Source: Periplaneta americana (taxonomy: Eukaryota > Arthropoda > Insecta > Blattodea > Blattidae). From it: a DNA stretch of 64,000 bases. Under the pieces are notes generated by a model. The model searched no databases, was not told where the DNA came from, and worked only from the letters and a program-made list of their open reading frames with translations. Positions 10,400 through 20,139 of this stretch are shown here, one piece after another. Location of the stretch: the NCBI RefSeq assembly GCF_040183065.1, contig NC_091119.1:68266392-68330391 (forward strand). The letters run 5' to 3'. Position 1 is the first letter of the stretch. Every line of letters begins with the position of its first letter. A program made the position numbers and the translations under genes.

Positions 10400-10701
10400 A
10401 AACTGGAAGGACGACCTTTAGCAGCCATAAGAAACAAACTTGGTGCGATGTTACAACCTTGAACTTATAAGACCACATATGAATCCAAACTTGAACATGA
10501 ATGTCCTTCAAGCATTTGCCCGGTGTGGAGTCAAACGGCTCCAGGAAGTGGATATGGATTTCATCCAAGAATAATGCCAAAAAGAAGATGCTTTTTGTGC
10601 CTACGTGACTTAGAAAGAAAAATTGCTCAGTGTTGTTCAAAATGTTCTAAGAAAGTGTGCAATGAGCATAGTGTTCTTGTTTGGGAAGACTGTTTTCAGT
10701 A
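10400..10701 (+). pseudogene. piggyBac transposase C-terminal cysteine-rich domain
   Basis: The last frame of the piggyBac element encodes a zinc-binding domain. C..C is seen in RRCFLCLRD, CC..C in QCCSKCSK, and C..H in VCNEHS, followed by VWEDCFQ and stop. This is the cross-brace cysteine-rich domain that piggyBac transposases use to bind TIR DNA. One in-frame stop lies about 50 codons upstream (after GAMLQP), and the DDD catalytic region is not recovered, so this is a pseudogene. The cysteine spacing itself is intact. Confidence 0.8.
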
Positions 10702-10728
10702 AAAGGGCATTGGACTTCACTTTATATA

Positions 10729-11101
10729 CTGTAATAATCATCCGAGGCACGACAGTCCTTGAAGGAACATGACCGACCAGCAGGCTGATGAACTCACGTC
10801 CATATACCGAAGAAGAGATGGACGATCATCCAACCAGAATGGCGGTATCGTGGGGTTAGCACGATGATTCCCCCAGCCGTTACAGCTGGCTTTCATAACT
10901 GGATTTCGCTACCTCATAACTGGATTTCGCTACCTATCATAGCTCCCCAAGTGCATCACAATTCTGGGTCGGCATCGGTCTCATACACTGGCCGAAATTT
11001 CAAGAGAAAATTTCTTCCCTCATGAGGAATCGAACCAGCGCGCATTTCGTAACGCGAGTCCTAAGCAGGATGCCTTAGACCACGACGACACAGCGCAGGA
11101 C
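10729..11101 (-). mobile_element. Full-length tRNA-derived SINE (family 1)
   Basis: An 11-bp target duplication, CACTTTATATA, flanks it (10718-10728, 11102-11112). On the minus strand the 5' head has an A box (TGGTCTAAGG) and a B box (GGTTCGATTCC), giving a pol III promoter. The tail end is at the left (...CCTCGGATGATTATTACAG on the minus strand). The body contains a 21-bp tandem duplication starting CATAACTGGATTTCG at 10893. Related copies: 15243-15425 (plus) and 50868-51080 (minus). It interrupts the piggyBac element and is therefore younger. Confidence 0.85.
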
Positions 11102-11390
11102 CACTTTATATAATGGAACTATAATTTCATAAATTATGCATATAGAGAAATTTTTATCATATTTAGCTACTCAAAATACATACATAGTGTGTAATTATTC
11201 TATTATGGCACCATATTGAATAACTAACTGAATAAAAATACCACAAGATTGAAATTGAACTTAAAAGATAAGAATATCCATTGAATTTATAATGGGGGCC
11301 TTTGAGGCCCCCATTATGCATTGATGTAAGTCCTAGAGGCCATGCATCCTAGGGTTAAAAAGAACAGTTTATCCCATCTCTAGTATTTGC

Positions 11391-12225
11391 TGTTGAGTGT
11401 AGGCCCTACTCCCAATATCGCAGCGCAGTCGAATTGGTTTAGAAACAAGCTGTCCCGAGTAGTACATTACTTCACACAATGTGTCTGAGTAAAGAAACAA
11501 GCGGATGCCTCGAGGGTAGTTCATGGCTCTTAGCTAGAGTGTTCTGTTCGTATCAATGTATCGACTGCCTGAGAGGGTTCGATATTCGGTCCTTCCTTTC
11601 GTACTTGATAATTTTTAACTTCTATTTCAGGCGATTCTAGAATAGTTTAATTTAAAATGGAAATTTGCAATCCATCGTAACATTTTATGAATCAGAATGT
11701 TCCGCAGCACTAGCTATAAAAGTTCGAATTATACGTCGGTAACCATTCACAGTTCGAATCTCTGAAACTCGTAAAAGCGAGAGAGAAATTCAATATAAGA
11801 TGTTCCGGCAAGCAAACTACGTCGACATAGTAGACTGTGGTTCAACTCCATGCGGGCTGTTATCGATCTCGTATGTCTCAGGACTTCGATCATATGGTCT
11901 ATCACAGTCTCGATACAACTTTTTTCTTGGTTTACCCAAGTTTTGATGTTCTTATGGTAGCGTCACTAGACTTGATACATTAAAAATAAATTGAAATAAA
12001 TTAATAAAATGCCTTTAAATTCTGCGCTTGTCAGTTGTTTAAAGATGTTTCTTATTCCGAATAAATAAAAACTAATTTGAAAGACTGGATATAACTTGCG
12101 TTATCTGAACTAAGGTACCTCTTATGCTTTTTTGGGGTGGTGGAATGGCCATATCAACTGTGTGTTTAAAGGCTGTATAACAGATCTTCCTTTAAAGCTT
12201 TAATTAATTCTAAAATATTTGGTTT
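11391..12225. other. Unassigned spacer
   Basis: No gene, SINE or bounded transposon is recognised between the hAT MITE and the Mutator-like fossil. Confidence 0.4.
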
Positions 12226-12600
12226 TGTTTTGGAAATGCTTCTGTTAAACGATGCCACCCCTCAGCGGCGTTGGTAGTTCTATGTTTTTGGTCGAAGCAA
12301 ATTCACATATCTTGAATGATATTGTTTTGTAGCCATTTTTCGACAAAATAGTCATTGAACTCTTCGATTTGTTTTCCTCGAGGAAATGTTTCCATTACCG
12401 CAATCTACCCGTCGTCAATTGCAGCAGGCGGAAGATGTGCTAGTGCGGCACACATTCGAATATGACATCGCATCTCAGAGTCCTCTCTATATGCTACAGA
12501 CAAACCTAAATTTTGCACTTTTCTGATTGAAGTGAAAATTGCATCTTTTAATCTGTGTACCGGGAAGAGTTTATCTTATGGCTTGTATGGCAGGACTTTC
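12226..12600 (-). pseudogene. MULE-type transposase fragment
   Basis: Minus-strand reading gives LPGTQIKRCNFHFNQ, the end of the MULE catalytic block (FPGT.IKGC.FHF.Q in relatives). After one frame change it gives VQNLGLSVAYREDSEMRCHI and RMCAALAHLPPAAIDDGW, then FNDYFVEKWL. In a further frame, RTTNAAEGWHRL matches the conserved RTNN..EGWH motif. These follow the order of MULE transposases found next to FLYWCH-type proteins. It is only a fragment: the first catalytic Asp region is absent, stops are present, and no TIRs were found. Confidence 0.75.
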
Positions 12601-12699
12601 AAAGTAAATATGAAACGTACTAGGAGATCGTATTGGCATCTTTTCTTTCATTAGTGTGAAAAGTTTCTCGGGACGAGGTAGAGTATCCACCGGCCACTG

Positions 12700-13985
12700 A
12701 ACGAATATTGCATATTTTTAGCACTGTCAATGTAGCACTATAAACTAATTTCCAATACTTCTATCATAGCCACAACACATTTCAATTCATATTGCACTAT
12801 ATATAGTATATGGAATTATTACTACATTAACACATTTAATATATCACAAAACATTACTGAACGAGCTAAATGTAATTATTATGAAAGTCGCCACATTTTC
12901 TTCCTGGAATTACGATCCACTTGCACTAGAGGTAGTCAGACATGAGTAGCAGGTACATGCAAACGAAATTATACTAAACGTGAGGAACGTTACTACAGGT
13001 GTGTTGTATTATGTGACTGGATAGGTTTTTTGATTAGGTGTGTAGTATTGCGACAGGTTAGATTAGGTTTGATTAGGTGTGTAGTATTATTAATATATTG
13101 GAGACATTGAAATTCAATGTTACATTAACGAAATACGGCCGTATTCATTCACGCACGACGATTTTCGTATATAAGGTACGTATTTAGGGCGGGTTAGGTG
13201 AGCATACAGCTCTACCAGTGATTACATCAATTTATACTAATCAATACAGTACTATAAATCCAAGGCATTTTCAAGGTATTTTATCAAGTTCCTATAGTGG
13301 CTGGAACATAAGTAAGTTAACCTTCAGCTTTTCGAATGTGCACATATCTGTATATATGGATTATAACTGATTAAATTGTCTCCAACAACTCTTGTTTCCG
13401 TGTCCAAAACATTTACGATTCTCTGACAGAGCTTGTACTCTAGAATAAGAAGCAATAACCATCGTCAATGTACAGAAATCTTTGCTTAAATCAACTGGAA
13501 ATGTTCTCGCGCTGTTTAGGCAAAGTGGTGATACCAAGACCAGATTTAGTGAAGATCTCATATTAGAAAAAAAAGGCATACTCACAATACAGTCCAGTCC
13601 CGCATTGATGGCACTGAAAAATTCTTCTTTATAGATTTTTGATAAACTTACTGTAGTCAATTCTTCTCTAGCTCGTTTCTTACATTGAAATTGGCACTTT
13701 TATACTTTTACTTTCGCCACATCAGATGCACAGGAATGTAAAGTAATATCAGAAACACAATCTCCAATAGCTATTCTAAGTCCTCCTGCACATATTCTAG
13801 TTACACTTCGCCACCGCTTCTATCCATTCTAGTTCACTGTTTACATAATATGTCCTAAATAAATTAAAGTTTGCCTCGCTGACTTCCCGTATATTCAAAA
13901 CCTATCCTTGTACTTCATTGTACTACACTGCACCATGATGTAGGGTGCCTTGCGATATGACTGATTCGATTGCCTGTAGTGACCC
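12700..13985. other. Unassigned DNA with a short local duplication
   Basis: A 21-bp word TTTGATTAGGTGTGTAGTAT(T) occurs at 13029 and 13068, a 39-bp period. A 99-codon minus-strand frame at 13361-13660 has no recognised domain and no supporting splice or start context, so I do not call it a gene. Confidence 0.4.
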
Positions 13986-13989
13986 GTTA

Positions 13990-14192
13990 CATATGCACCA
14001 TCTACATCAAACGTAAACATCAGCAAAACACTTTCTTGTATCGATTTATTTGACATACGCCATCTACATAAGCAAACCACGTTCCTTGGATCAATTTATT
14101 TGACATACGCCATCTACAGTACAACAGCAAATCACGTTCCTTGTATCGATTTATATACGTAAACATCAGCAAACCACGTTCCACAATGAGAT
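13990..14192. repeat. Degenerate minisatellite, about 3.5 units of 50-57 bp
   Basis: Units contain ACATACGCCATCTAC, CAGCAAAC(C/A)AC(G/T)TTCCTTG and TATCGATTTATTTG in the same order. They repeat with slight length changes across 13990-14192. The overlapping minus-strand frames are repeats of the same peptide and not genes. Confidence 0.7.
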
Positions 14193-14199
14193 GACGAGT

Positions 14200-15229
14200 T
14201 AAATACATTTTTTTTCAATTACGCCCTTCTTCCATAGAAGAACTTTTCTATATTTATATAGGAAAGGCTAGATATATATTATATGTTCGTTTACTAAATT
14301 GTTATCACAACATTCAAAATAATTAATCCCACTTATTACACGTTATCATTTTAACTGAAAATACCGGTACCTAGAATATAGGCTTACAAACACTATACTA
14401 CTTTAAGTGATCTAATAACCTAACATAAACAACATCTAGAATCTTGTGAGGCCTATTGGAGTGTTTGCCTCTCACATCTGTCATTACAGTATCATCTAGT
14501 TCAATATATTTTGTACAGTTATCACTTGTTTCTTAGATATTTTAAACAACGACAAAATAAAGGATTTGCATAAAAATTCTTCTCAGTCATGATACTGTAT
14601 ACTCAAGAACATTCTCGGTGCTGTGGTTTTACAGTTGTTTGAAGTTGCGTAATGGTCCTCCTTTCCAAATATCCCATGAGAAATGTATCCTGTTGGTTTT
14701 TGATTCCAGTTTCCAAAAATTCTCAATGGAAAATTACTTATTCCTCTGTAGACATCTTATATCTCTTCTGGCAGCATCTGGCTTAAATGTTTTGCTGCTA
14801 ACCTGTCAGAAATATGGTCGTTCCTAAATGACTGACTGCTAGCCTGGCTCTAACATTTTATAGCACTGCATACGCCTATATTATAAGTACCTTATATTCA
14901 TTCTCCATTGACAAAAATAACTAGTAATACTATATTTCTTTCACCATTTTTTCTTGCCTACTTGTGTAGGCCTAAGCTTCGCGTAATTTCGTCGTCTCTT
15001 GCTAGATTATTCTTTCATAATTTGTTAAACTGCTTCCATTTTCTACATTTCTGTATGTAATTAATTTTTACTGATACTTCCAATATCAGAAAGGTTATAT
15101 TCGTTTCCATTAGGCGAAAGATAGATCAGAACATTCATCAGACAACGTAAACACCCTTGCAGTTACCTTCGCCGGTCCTCGAACCACAGTAGTGAGATGG
15201 AAGACGGACCTATTCAATAACAACTCTCT
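14200..15229. other. Unassigned AT-rich spacer
   Basis: No recognisable gene or bounded element. Short frames such as 14618-14827 have no supporting features. Confidence 0.4.
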
Positions 15230-15242
15230 ATTGTAATCTATT

Positions 15243-15380
15243 ATGGCTGGGGGCTCATCGTGCTAACCACACGATACCTCCATTCTGGTTGAATGATCAT
15301 CCACCTCTGCTTCAGCATGTGGCCATGAGGCCAGCAGCCAGCTGGTCGGTCTTGGCCCTTCGTGGGCTGAAGTGCCACGG

Positions 15381-15425
<45 letters not shown>
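15243..15425 (+). mobile_element. 5'-truncated SINE (family 1) with (ATT)n tail
   Basis: The 13-bp duplication ATTGTAATCTATT flanks it (15230-15242, 15426-15438). The body, starting ATGGCTGGGGGCTCATCGTG, matches the 3' half of the SINE at 10729-11101 in the opposite orientation. It ends CCACGGATTATT into about 16 ATT units. The tRNA head is missing, as expected after incomplete reverse transcription. Confidence 0.85.
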
Positions 15426-15428
<3 letters not shown>

Positions 15429-15607
15429 GTAATCTATTGGGAGTTGAAGCATAACATTGTGGTGGTTGGTAGAAACGCCGCCAAAGAACGCATATAGCCA
15501 TTTTACAGATCAACGCCGTAACTCGAATTACGCCCTTCTTCCAGCTAACCCCTCAATTGTTCAGTGTCGTAGATTGGAAGTGCTCCAGTATCTCGATGTT
15601 AGAGTTA

Positions 15608-15858
15608 CAGTACGATTATTTAGTTCAGACAGTCGCCAGAGATGTGCGTCTGGGTCAGGCGAGTCCATTTAGTTACGCCAAGGGGTGTTTGGGTTAGTCA
15701 CTCACTTGTCTTCAAAGTGATCGGATGTCATGCATGCAGTAGAGCGGTATGTTTCTAGTACAATTACGCTGTACTGCAGTCCTTTACCGGCCACTAGCCC
15801 TTATCTCTACTCTGGAGCTCTCCCCACTACTCCTATTACTTCTCCTCTTTCGCGTCAC
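15608..15858 (-). mobile_element. Tc1/mariner-type MITE, copy 2 (truncated)
   Basis: It starts CAGTACGATTATTTAGTTCA after a TA and continues with the reverse-oriented interior of the 1095-1373 copy, through ATCTCTACTCTGG and CTCCCCACTACTCCTATTAC to the GCGTCAC word. It lacks the outer 30 bp of its right TIR. The break coincides with a GGCCCCCC-rich, unrelated sequence. Confidence 0.8.
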
Positions 15859-16500
15859 TTATAGCTTGGCCCCCCCAGCAAAAATGATAATTTGGGCCCC
15901 CTTTCCTTACTGCCATTTTTTTTCATATTTTCATAATTTTCTTTTTACATCTAATTTGAATAAAACAATTTTATTTAGCATAGCAAAATACTTCATTTTT
16001 AAACAAAATTAAATGAACAGAAATGAAAAAAATATGTTTTACTAAGGCTATAATTACACAATAATAGGCGTACCTAAGATAAGTTTAATGTGAAGCTTAG
16101 TTCAACAAGCGCTTTTTCCTTCTGGCTTTTTGAGCAGCAAATGACTCAATCAAATCATGTAGATCAAGTCTTTGGGGCTTTTCACATTCAATACTTAACT
16201 AGTCATTCTTGAGTCATGGTATTGGAACACTGGGATTCGTTCCACCACAGATAGTTTGTGTTTGACTACTTGGTCGAAATACTGAGTCTATTTTAGTCAA
16301 TTTCGAAATAGATTTTTCAAGTTTCCCCCCCCCCCCCCACCTTTGCGTTTTTCTGCACCACTTAAATGTTCATAATTACTTTTAAAAGGTTTCATTGTCA
16401 CAAAACATGAGAAAAATGATGAATTAAATCTAGTAACAAGCAGAAGTGTTGCTATACAAGACTTCTTTATTTCAATGTGTGTTTACTGTTTATATGCTGA
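15859..16500 (-). mobile_element. Probable hAT 3' end (low confidence)
   Basis: After the truncated MITE comes TATAGCTTGGCCCCCCCAGC and a low-complexity AT stretch. On the minus strand about 16100-16200 reads DLHDLIESFAAQKARRKKRL then stop, similar to the very C-terminal tail of many hAT transposases. A C15-type homopolymer lies at about 16324-16339. No second TIR or TSD was found. Confidence 0.35.
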
Positions 16501-16955
16501 AACTATGGCTGGAAACCTGATGACATGAAAATTCACCATGAGAAACAAAATCTCCATCCATAAAAATCACTGTCACATTTCCAACATTGGCGTCACTGCA
16601 GTATGGTTGTGGGCAAGACTACTGAGGCAATCGATGGGTGTGTATGATGCGAAGTACTGCCAGTTGGATTATCGTTGGTCCAGTGATGGTGTTCATTACC
16701 ACAGATTTCCATATGCCAGAGAGTAAAAGGAGTGGCTATGCGTTATATAAAATACATAATGTGAGCTTTGAACTGTAATTCGAACTCATTTTCAAATATG
16801 CGTCAGTAACCACCACCCGCAATGCAGGGTCTGAGAGGGTGTAAGTTATGCCACTGAGGCAGACCACTCTAATGGTAAGTTTTGTAAGTTAAAACTACTA
16901 GGGGCAGCCGATGAAGAAACTGTCGAGGGTGCTACAGCTTGAACATACACAAACA

Positions 16956-17200
16956 GCCATCAGTGTAGCTCAGTCGGCTAAGGTTCTTGTCTTCCAATCC
17001 GGAGTTGCACTCGGGCGTGGGTTCGATTCCTGCTTGGGCTGATTACCTAATTGGTTTTTTCCGAAGTTTTCTCCAAATGTCACGTAATCTATGACGAATC
17101 CTCATCCTCATCTCGATAAATACCATTTCGCTATCACCAATCCCATCGACACTAAATAACCTAGTAGTTGATACAGCGTCATTAAAGAGCCAACTAAAAA
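16956..17200 (+). mobile_element. tRNA-derived SINE with intact pol III boxes
   Basis: The direct repeat ACATAC(A/G)CAAACA flanks it (16943-16955, 17201-17213; one mismatch). The head is strikingly tRNA-like: AGCCATCAGTGTAGCTCAGT begins it, with an A box (TAGCTCAGTCGG), a B box (GGTTCGATTCC at 17022-17032) and an acceptor-like GGGCTG pairing with CAGCC. The body has the shared T-rich core (TTGGTTTTTTCCGAAGTTTTC). Pieces of tRNA cloverleaf are visible but the 3' extension shows that it is a SINE, not a tRNA gene. Confidence 0.85.
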
Positions 17201-17466
17201 ACATACGCAAACATAAAATGTAACATGCAACTTACTCATCTAATGCCGAAAAATCAAGTTCATGCGGAGCTTCTTCCTACTGTAGAACAGATGTATTCTG
17301 TAGGACCAAAAAATTAATCTTTACGTAGATTCCTCACAATTCTTTGGAATTACATTCTTGAAAGACTGGACAGAACAAGTAAGGTCCTGCAGTCAGAGGA
17401 TGTGAACATACTTGTCGCCATGACTCTTCTTGAGTCTGTAAAACCTATCTCTCGGCAATCATATTG

Positions 17467-17557
17467 TCATTTAACCTCTGCTTTGTATTCTGGATCCTAG
17501 TGGTCAACCGTAGATTTCGGCCAGATGTCCCAAATTGTGGAATTTGTTGTTGTTGTT
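17467..17557 (+). mobile_element. 3' tail of an R2-like LINE
   Basis: CCTCTGCTTTGTATTCTGGATCC... through CCAAATTGTGGAATT nearly matches 24435-24510, which lies just downstream of the R2-like LINE frame at 23422-24174. Here it ends in a (GTT)n run. It is most simply a severely 5'-truncated copy of the same family. Confidence 0.6.
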
Positions 17558-18626
17558 AAGGAAATTATAGACAAATTTAAGTGTAGGCCTATACGAATTG
17601 AAACCCGGAAGTGGTGTCCTGATTCAGTTTATAGAGATATGTAAAACGGGAACGAAAGCAAAGTGAACGTCTTATAGATATGATGTATCAGAAGACTCAG
17701 TAAATGTTAAAAGTTCAAGGTAGCAACATTCCTTCCAACCAACAACAAAGAACCAACACAAACAGATATAATAAAATGGAACACAAGCTATCTTAACAAA
17801 TTAAACATAACAACAGAAGTAGAAAAAGCTGCACCACTACAAAATCCACTGCATTACCATTCGTACAACATTAACCTCGATTTAATAGAAACAGTAAAGA
17901 AAGATCAACATACAAAAGAAGAACTAAAACAGATAACGTTATACACTATTACAGAAAGATACTCATCATCAGAATGGCTACACATCTACACAGATGGCTC
18001 ATTAATAAATAGAGGAACAAATGCCGGAGCTGGAGTACTCTCATCTATTTTTTCACACTATATAGGTGTAGGTGAAAACAAACCAAATTTTGATGCAGAA
18101 ATTGAAGCAATACTTTTTGCCCCAGAGCAATTAATATGTAGACAGAAAATGTTTCATAATGGTGTCTTACTAGTCGTCTCAAAAGCTACAATACAAGCTA
18201 TAGCATCAAACAAATTGCCTCTTACAAATAAATTAATGAAATCCGAAAACTAATAAAAATACCAGAAAACTTACAGAAGAAAATACACTTCCAATGGATA
18301 CCATCACACGTTGGCATAAGTGGGAATGAAATTGCTGATGAATTAGCAAAAAAAAAAAAAAAAAAAGTTCACACACACATTAGGCATCACAATTAAAACC
18401 AAATCAGAAGAAAAAATATTACATAAAATTGATCAACAATCACAAGGGAAAAAATGGGCAGATATCAACAAACTTTGGAAAACATATAGCTTAAAACCAA
18501 GACAAGAAGCTGTTGCCGCCTTCAGATTGAACACTGGTCATGATTGCCTTGCAGCACATCTCTGCAAAATTGGAATCCTTAATACTGAAGAATGCCCCTT
18601 ATGCAACTTACCAGGTTCATCTATGG

Positions 18627-19459
18627 CATACCTGCACAAACAGCGCTCAACGAGCGCACGCGCTCCTTTGGAGCGGGAGAGCTGTGTTTACCGCTCGCCG
18701 AAAAGGAGACGAAGATACATCAGAATGACATAGACTTGCTATAGGTAGAGGAGAGGGAAACGACCACTCAGCTATCTAGTGGAGTGCAGTGTGTAGGCCT
18801 ATTCTCAGTAACTGTCTCACGTTGCTTACCTAATGCTATAGTACAGAATGGAGGAATCTAAAAGACGGAACATAACATTTAACGATTTACAGCTCGAACT
18901 TATTGATCTTCAATGTGACCTAAGGGCTAAAGATCGTTTGAATAATACTACTAGCCTGGTTGAGTTTTACAAGACTAAACATTAGCAATAATAGGCTATC
19001 CACGACTACACAGGCTGGCTGTGAAAATGATTGCTATGTTTGGCTCAACATTTATATAATCAACTTTAATAAAGGCAGACATCGAACTTCTGTAACTGAT
19101 GTTTCATTACGATCAGTAGGCTTACTATTCCTTTCAGCTGCCAACAGCATAAAACCTCGTTTTGATGTACTGATAAATAAAAATATAACAAAATGATATT
19201 GTGCATTTAAGTAGCTATAGAATTTCTAATATTTTTGTAAAATAAATATTTCTTTATTAATTAATAATAGTCCAAGACAGTTTTGCAAACACTGAACGGG
19301 AATTCATTTCATAAACACTCGTAATAGTAATTCCTTTGTGTATATTTTGCACGAGTCCACCCCTTCTTCCAGTCACCCTTATACAGAGCGCAGCTAATAT
19401 CTGCATTCCGCTCATGAGCTGTGAGCTGGCTCGGAGAGCGCAAACCTTGTGCAGGCCTG
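18627..19459 (+). mobile_element. hAT element with TSD inside the LINE
   Basis: The octamer ATCTATGG flanks it perfectly (18619-18626, 19460-19467). The ends CATACCTGCACAA and, in reverse complement, CAGGCCTGCACAA form the TIR, with GCGCTC repeated a few bases inward. It encodes only the C-terminal transposase end (18848-19195). It is internally deleted and non-autonomous. Confidence 0.9.
18848..19195 (+). pseudogene. hAT transposase C-terminal remnant (GTF2I/SCAN-like clade)
   Basis: MEESKRRNITFNDLQLELID then LQCDLRAKDRFNN and SLVEFYKTKH is the domain preceding the hAT dimerisation region of transposases related to 'general transcription factor II-I repeat domain' genes. Further on, with frame changes, KMIAMFGSTF and ANSIKPRFDVLINK follow. 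The ATG at 18848 is likely internal. The same domain is encoded by the hAT at 53884-55855, so the two elements belong to one clade. Confidence 0.75.
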
Positions 19460-20139
19460 ATCTATGGGAAGAGAACACCTATTCACATGCACTGTACTGA
19501 ACAAGGAAGCACAACAAAATAAAAACTTCTCTCAACTTTACTGGAAAGCAAGAAGCAAAATGGGTTAAATGATCCCAAATTGCGGTGATTAGAGAACAAC
19601 AACAACAACAACATTCCTTCCTGTTGTGGATTCTCTAATTCCGAACTGACAAAACGTGCAGAAGCTTACTCATTGATTTCAAATCTTATTCCTTCTTCAG
19701 TGAATTAGAAATTGGTTCTGACGAGCTACACAAAATGTGTGAATATTTGACTAATGTATATCACAAAAACTTTGATTATGATGATCTTTTAAATGAATGT
19801 GAGCATCTCAAACAATATATCGTTCTTGATAAAAAAAAATTGTGATAATCTCCTGTATTGTATAGGAAAATAATTTCGGACAATTAGACATTTTGTAAAA
19901 TTACATTCAGAGCGTTCATATGCTCAGCTGATAAACTGTGCAGGAGAACATTCATTTTCAAGTGAAACTTATATAAAAAAAAAAAATAAACTTCGCAGCA
20001 CAACGGGGCAGCAGCATTTGAACTGGCTTTCACTCATGTGTATGGAAAATTACATCCTGAAGATCGTTGACTTCCAAGCCAATTATAAAGGAAATCTCTG
20101 CAAAGAAATTTAACAAATGTTTGTGATCAACACTTGATC

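Larger units (their letters stand above)
9652..11354 (+). mobile_element. piggyBac transposon, degraded
   Basis: The element starts CCCTAGGATGCATGG and ends CCATGCATCCTAGGG, a perfect 15-bp TIR. TTAA lies on each side (9648-9651, 11355-11358), the piggyBac signature. A plus-strand cysteine-rich C terminus of the transposase is readable (10400-10701). Two SINEs have inserted (about 10100-10290 and 10729-11101). The rest of the transposase is missing or unreadable. GGGGGCCT repeats lie near both ends. Confidence 0.9.
8896..11382. mobile_element. hAT MITE interrupted by piggyBac
   Basis: TIRs TAGAGATGGG (left, 8896) and CCCATCTCTA (right, ending 11382) are flanked by a perfect 8-bp duplication, GTATTTGC (8888-8895 and 11383-11390). 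Without the nested piggyBac the element is about 780 bp. It consists largely of short repeats of GAAACTGTTT and GGAACAGTT in both orientations, concentrated at both ends, probably transposase-binding subterminal repeats. It carries no transposase and is a non-autonomous element. Confidence 0.9.
17760..19567 (+). pseudogene. LINE ORF2 C-terminal part: RNase H and CCHC knuckle
   Basis: Plus-strand reading gives WLHIYTDGSLINRG (first RNase H Asp, at 17988-18002), then DAEIEAILFA (Glu) and VVSKATIQAI, where relatives have a second catalytic Asp (SDSKA) that here is Val. IPSHVGISGNEIADELAK is the final His/Asp block. A poly-A run at 18348-18365 shifts the frame. Downstream, AAFRLNTGHDCLAAHL and ECPLC lead to the hAT insertion; after it EHLFTC and QLYWKARSKM complete a C..C...H....C knuckle. 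RNase H would remove RNA from the hybrid during retrotransposition. The lost Asp, stops and frameshifts mark it as dead. Confidence 0.85.
17737..19608 (+). mobile_element. 5'-truncated RNase H LINE with (AAC)n tail, split by hAT
   Basis: The target duplication CAACATTCCTTCC flanks the insertion (17724-17736 and about 19609-19621), and the 3' end is an (AAC)n tail typical of an I/R1-like non-LTR retrotransposon. It holds the RNase H domain and C-terminal zinc knuckle of ORF2 (17760-18618 and 19468-19567). A hAT element with its own 8-bp TSD has inserted at 18619. A second, shorter copy of the family is at 55054-55455 on the minus strand. Confidence 0.85.
17690..20130 (+). mobile_element. hAT transposase fossil (ZMYM1-like) split by a LINE
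   Basis: Left of the LINE the frame reads KFKVATFLPVVDSLI. The sequence resumes right of it (19622 onward) with AEAYSLISNL..., then SDELHKMCEYLTNVYHKNFD and, after a shift, INCAGEHSFS, NKLRSTTGQQHLNWLSLMCM and ENYILKIVDF. These are, in order, the helical linker and the dimerisation domain of ZMYM1-like hAT transposases. Several frame changes and an A-rich insertion near 19975 make it non-functional. Its own TIRs were not identified. Confidence 0.8.

Noticed and set aside
13361-13660. 99-codon minus-strand open frame
   Set aside because: No recognised domain, no splice or start context, and composition like neighbouring non-coding DNA. A chance frame is the simpler explanation.
19572-19600. 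Another copy of the R2-like LINE tail (GATCCCAAATTG)
   Set aside because: Only about 12 bp match. The position is explained as the 3' end of the RNase H LINE with its AAC tail.
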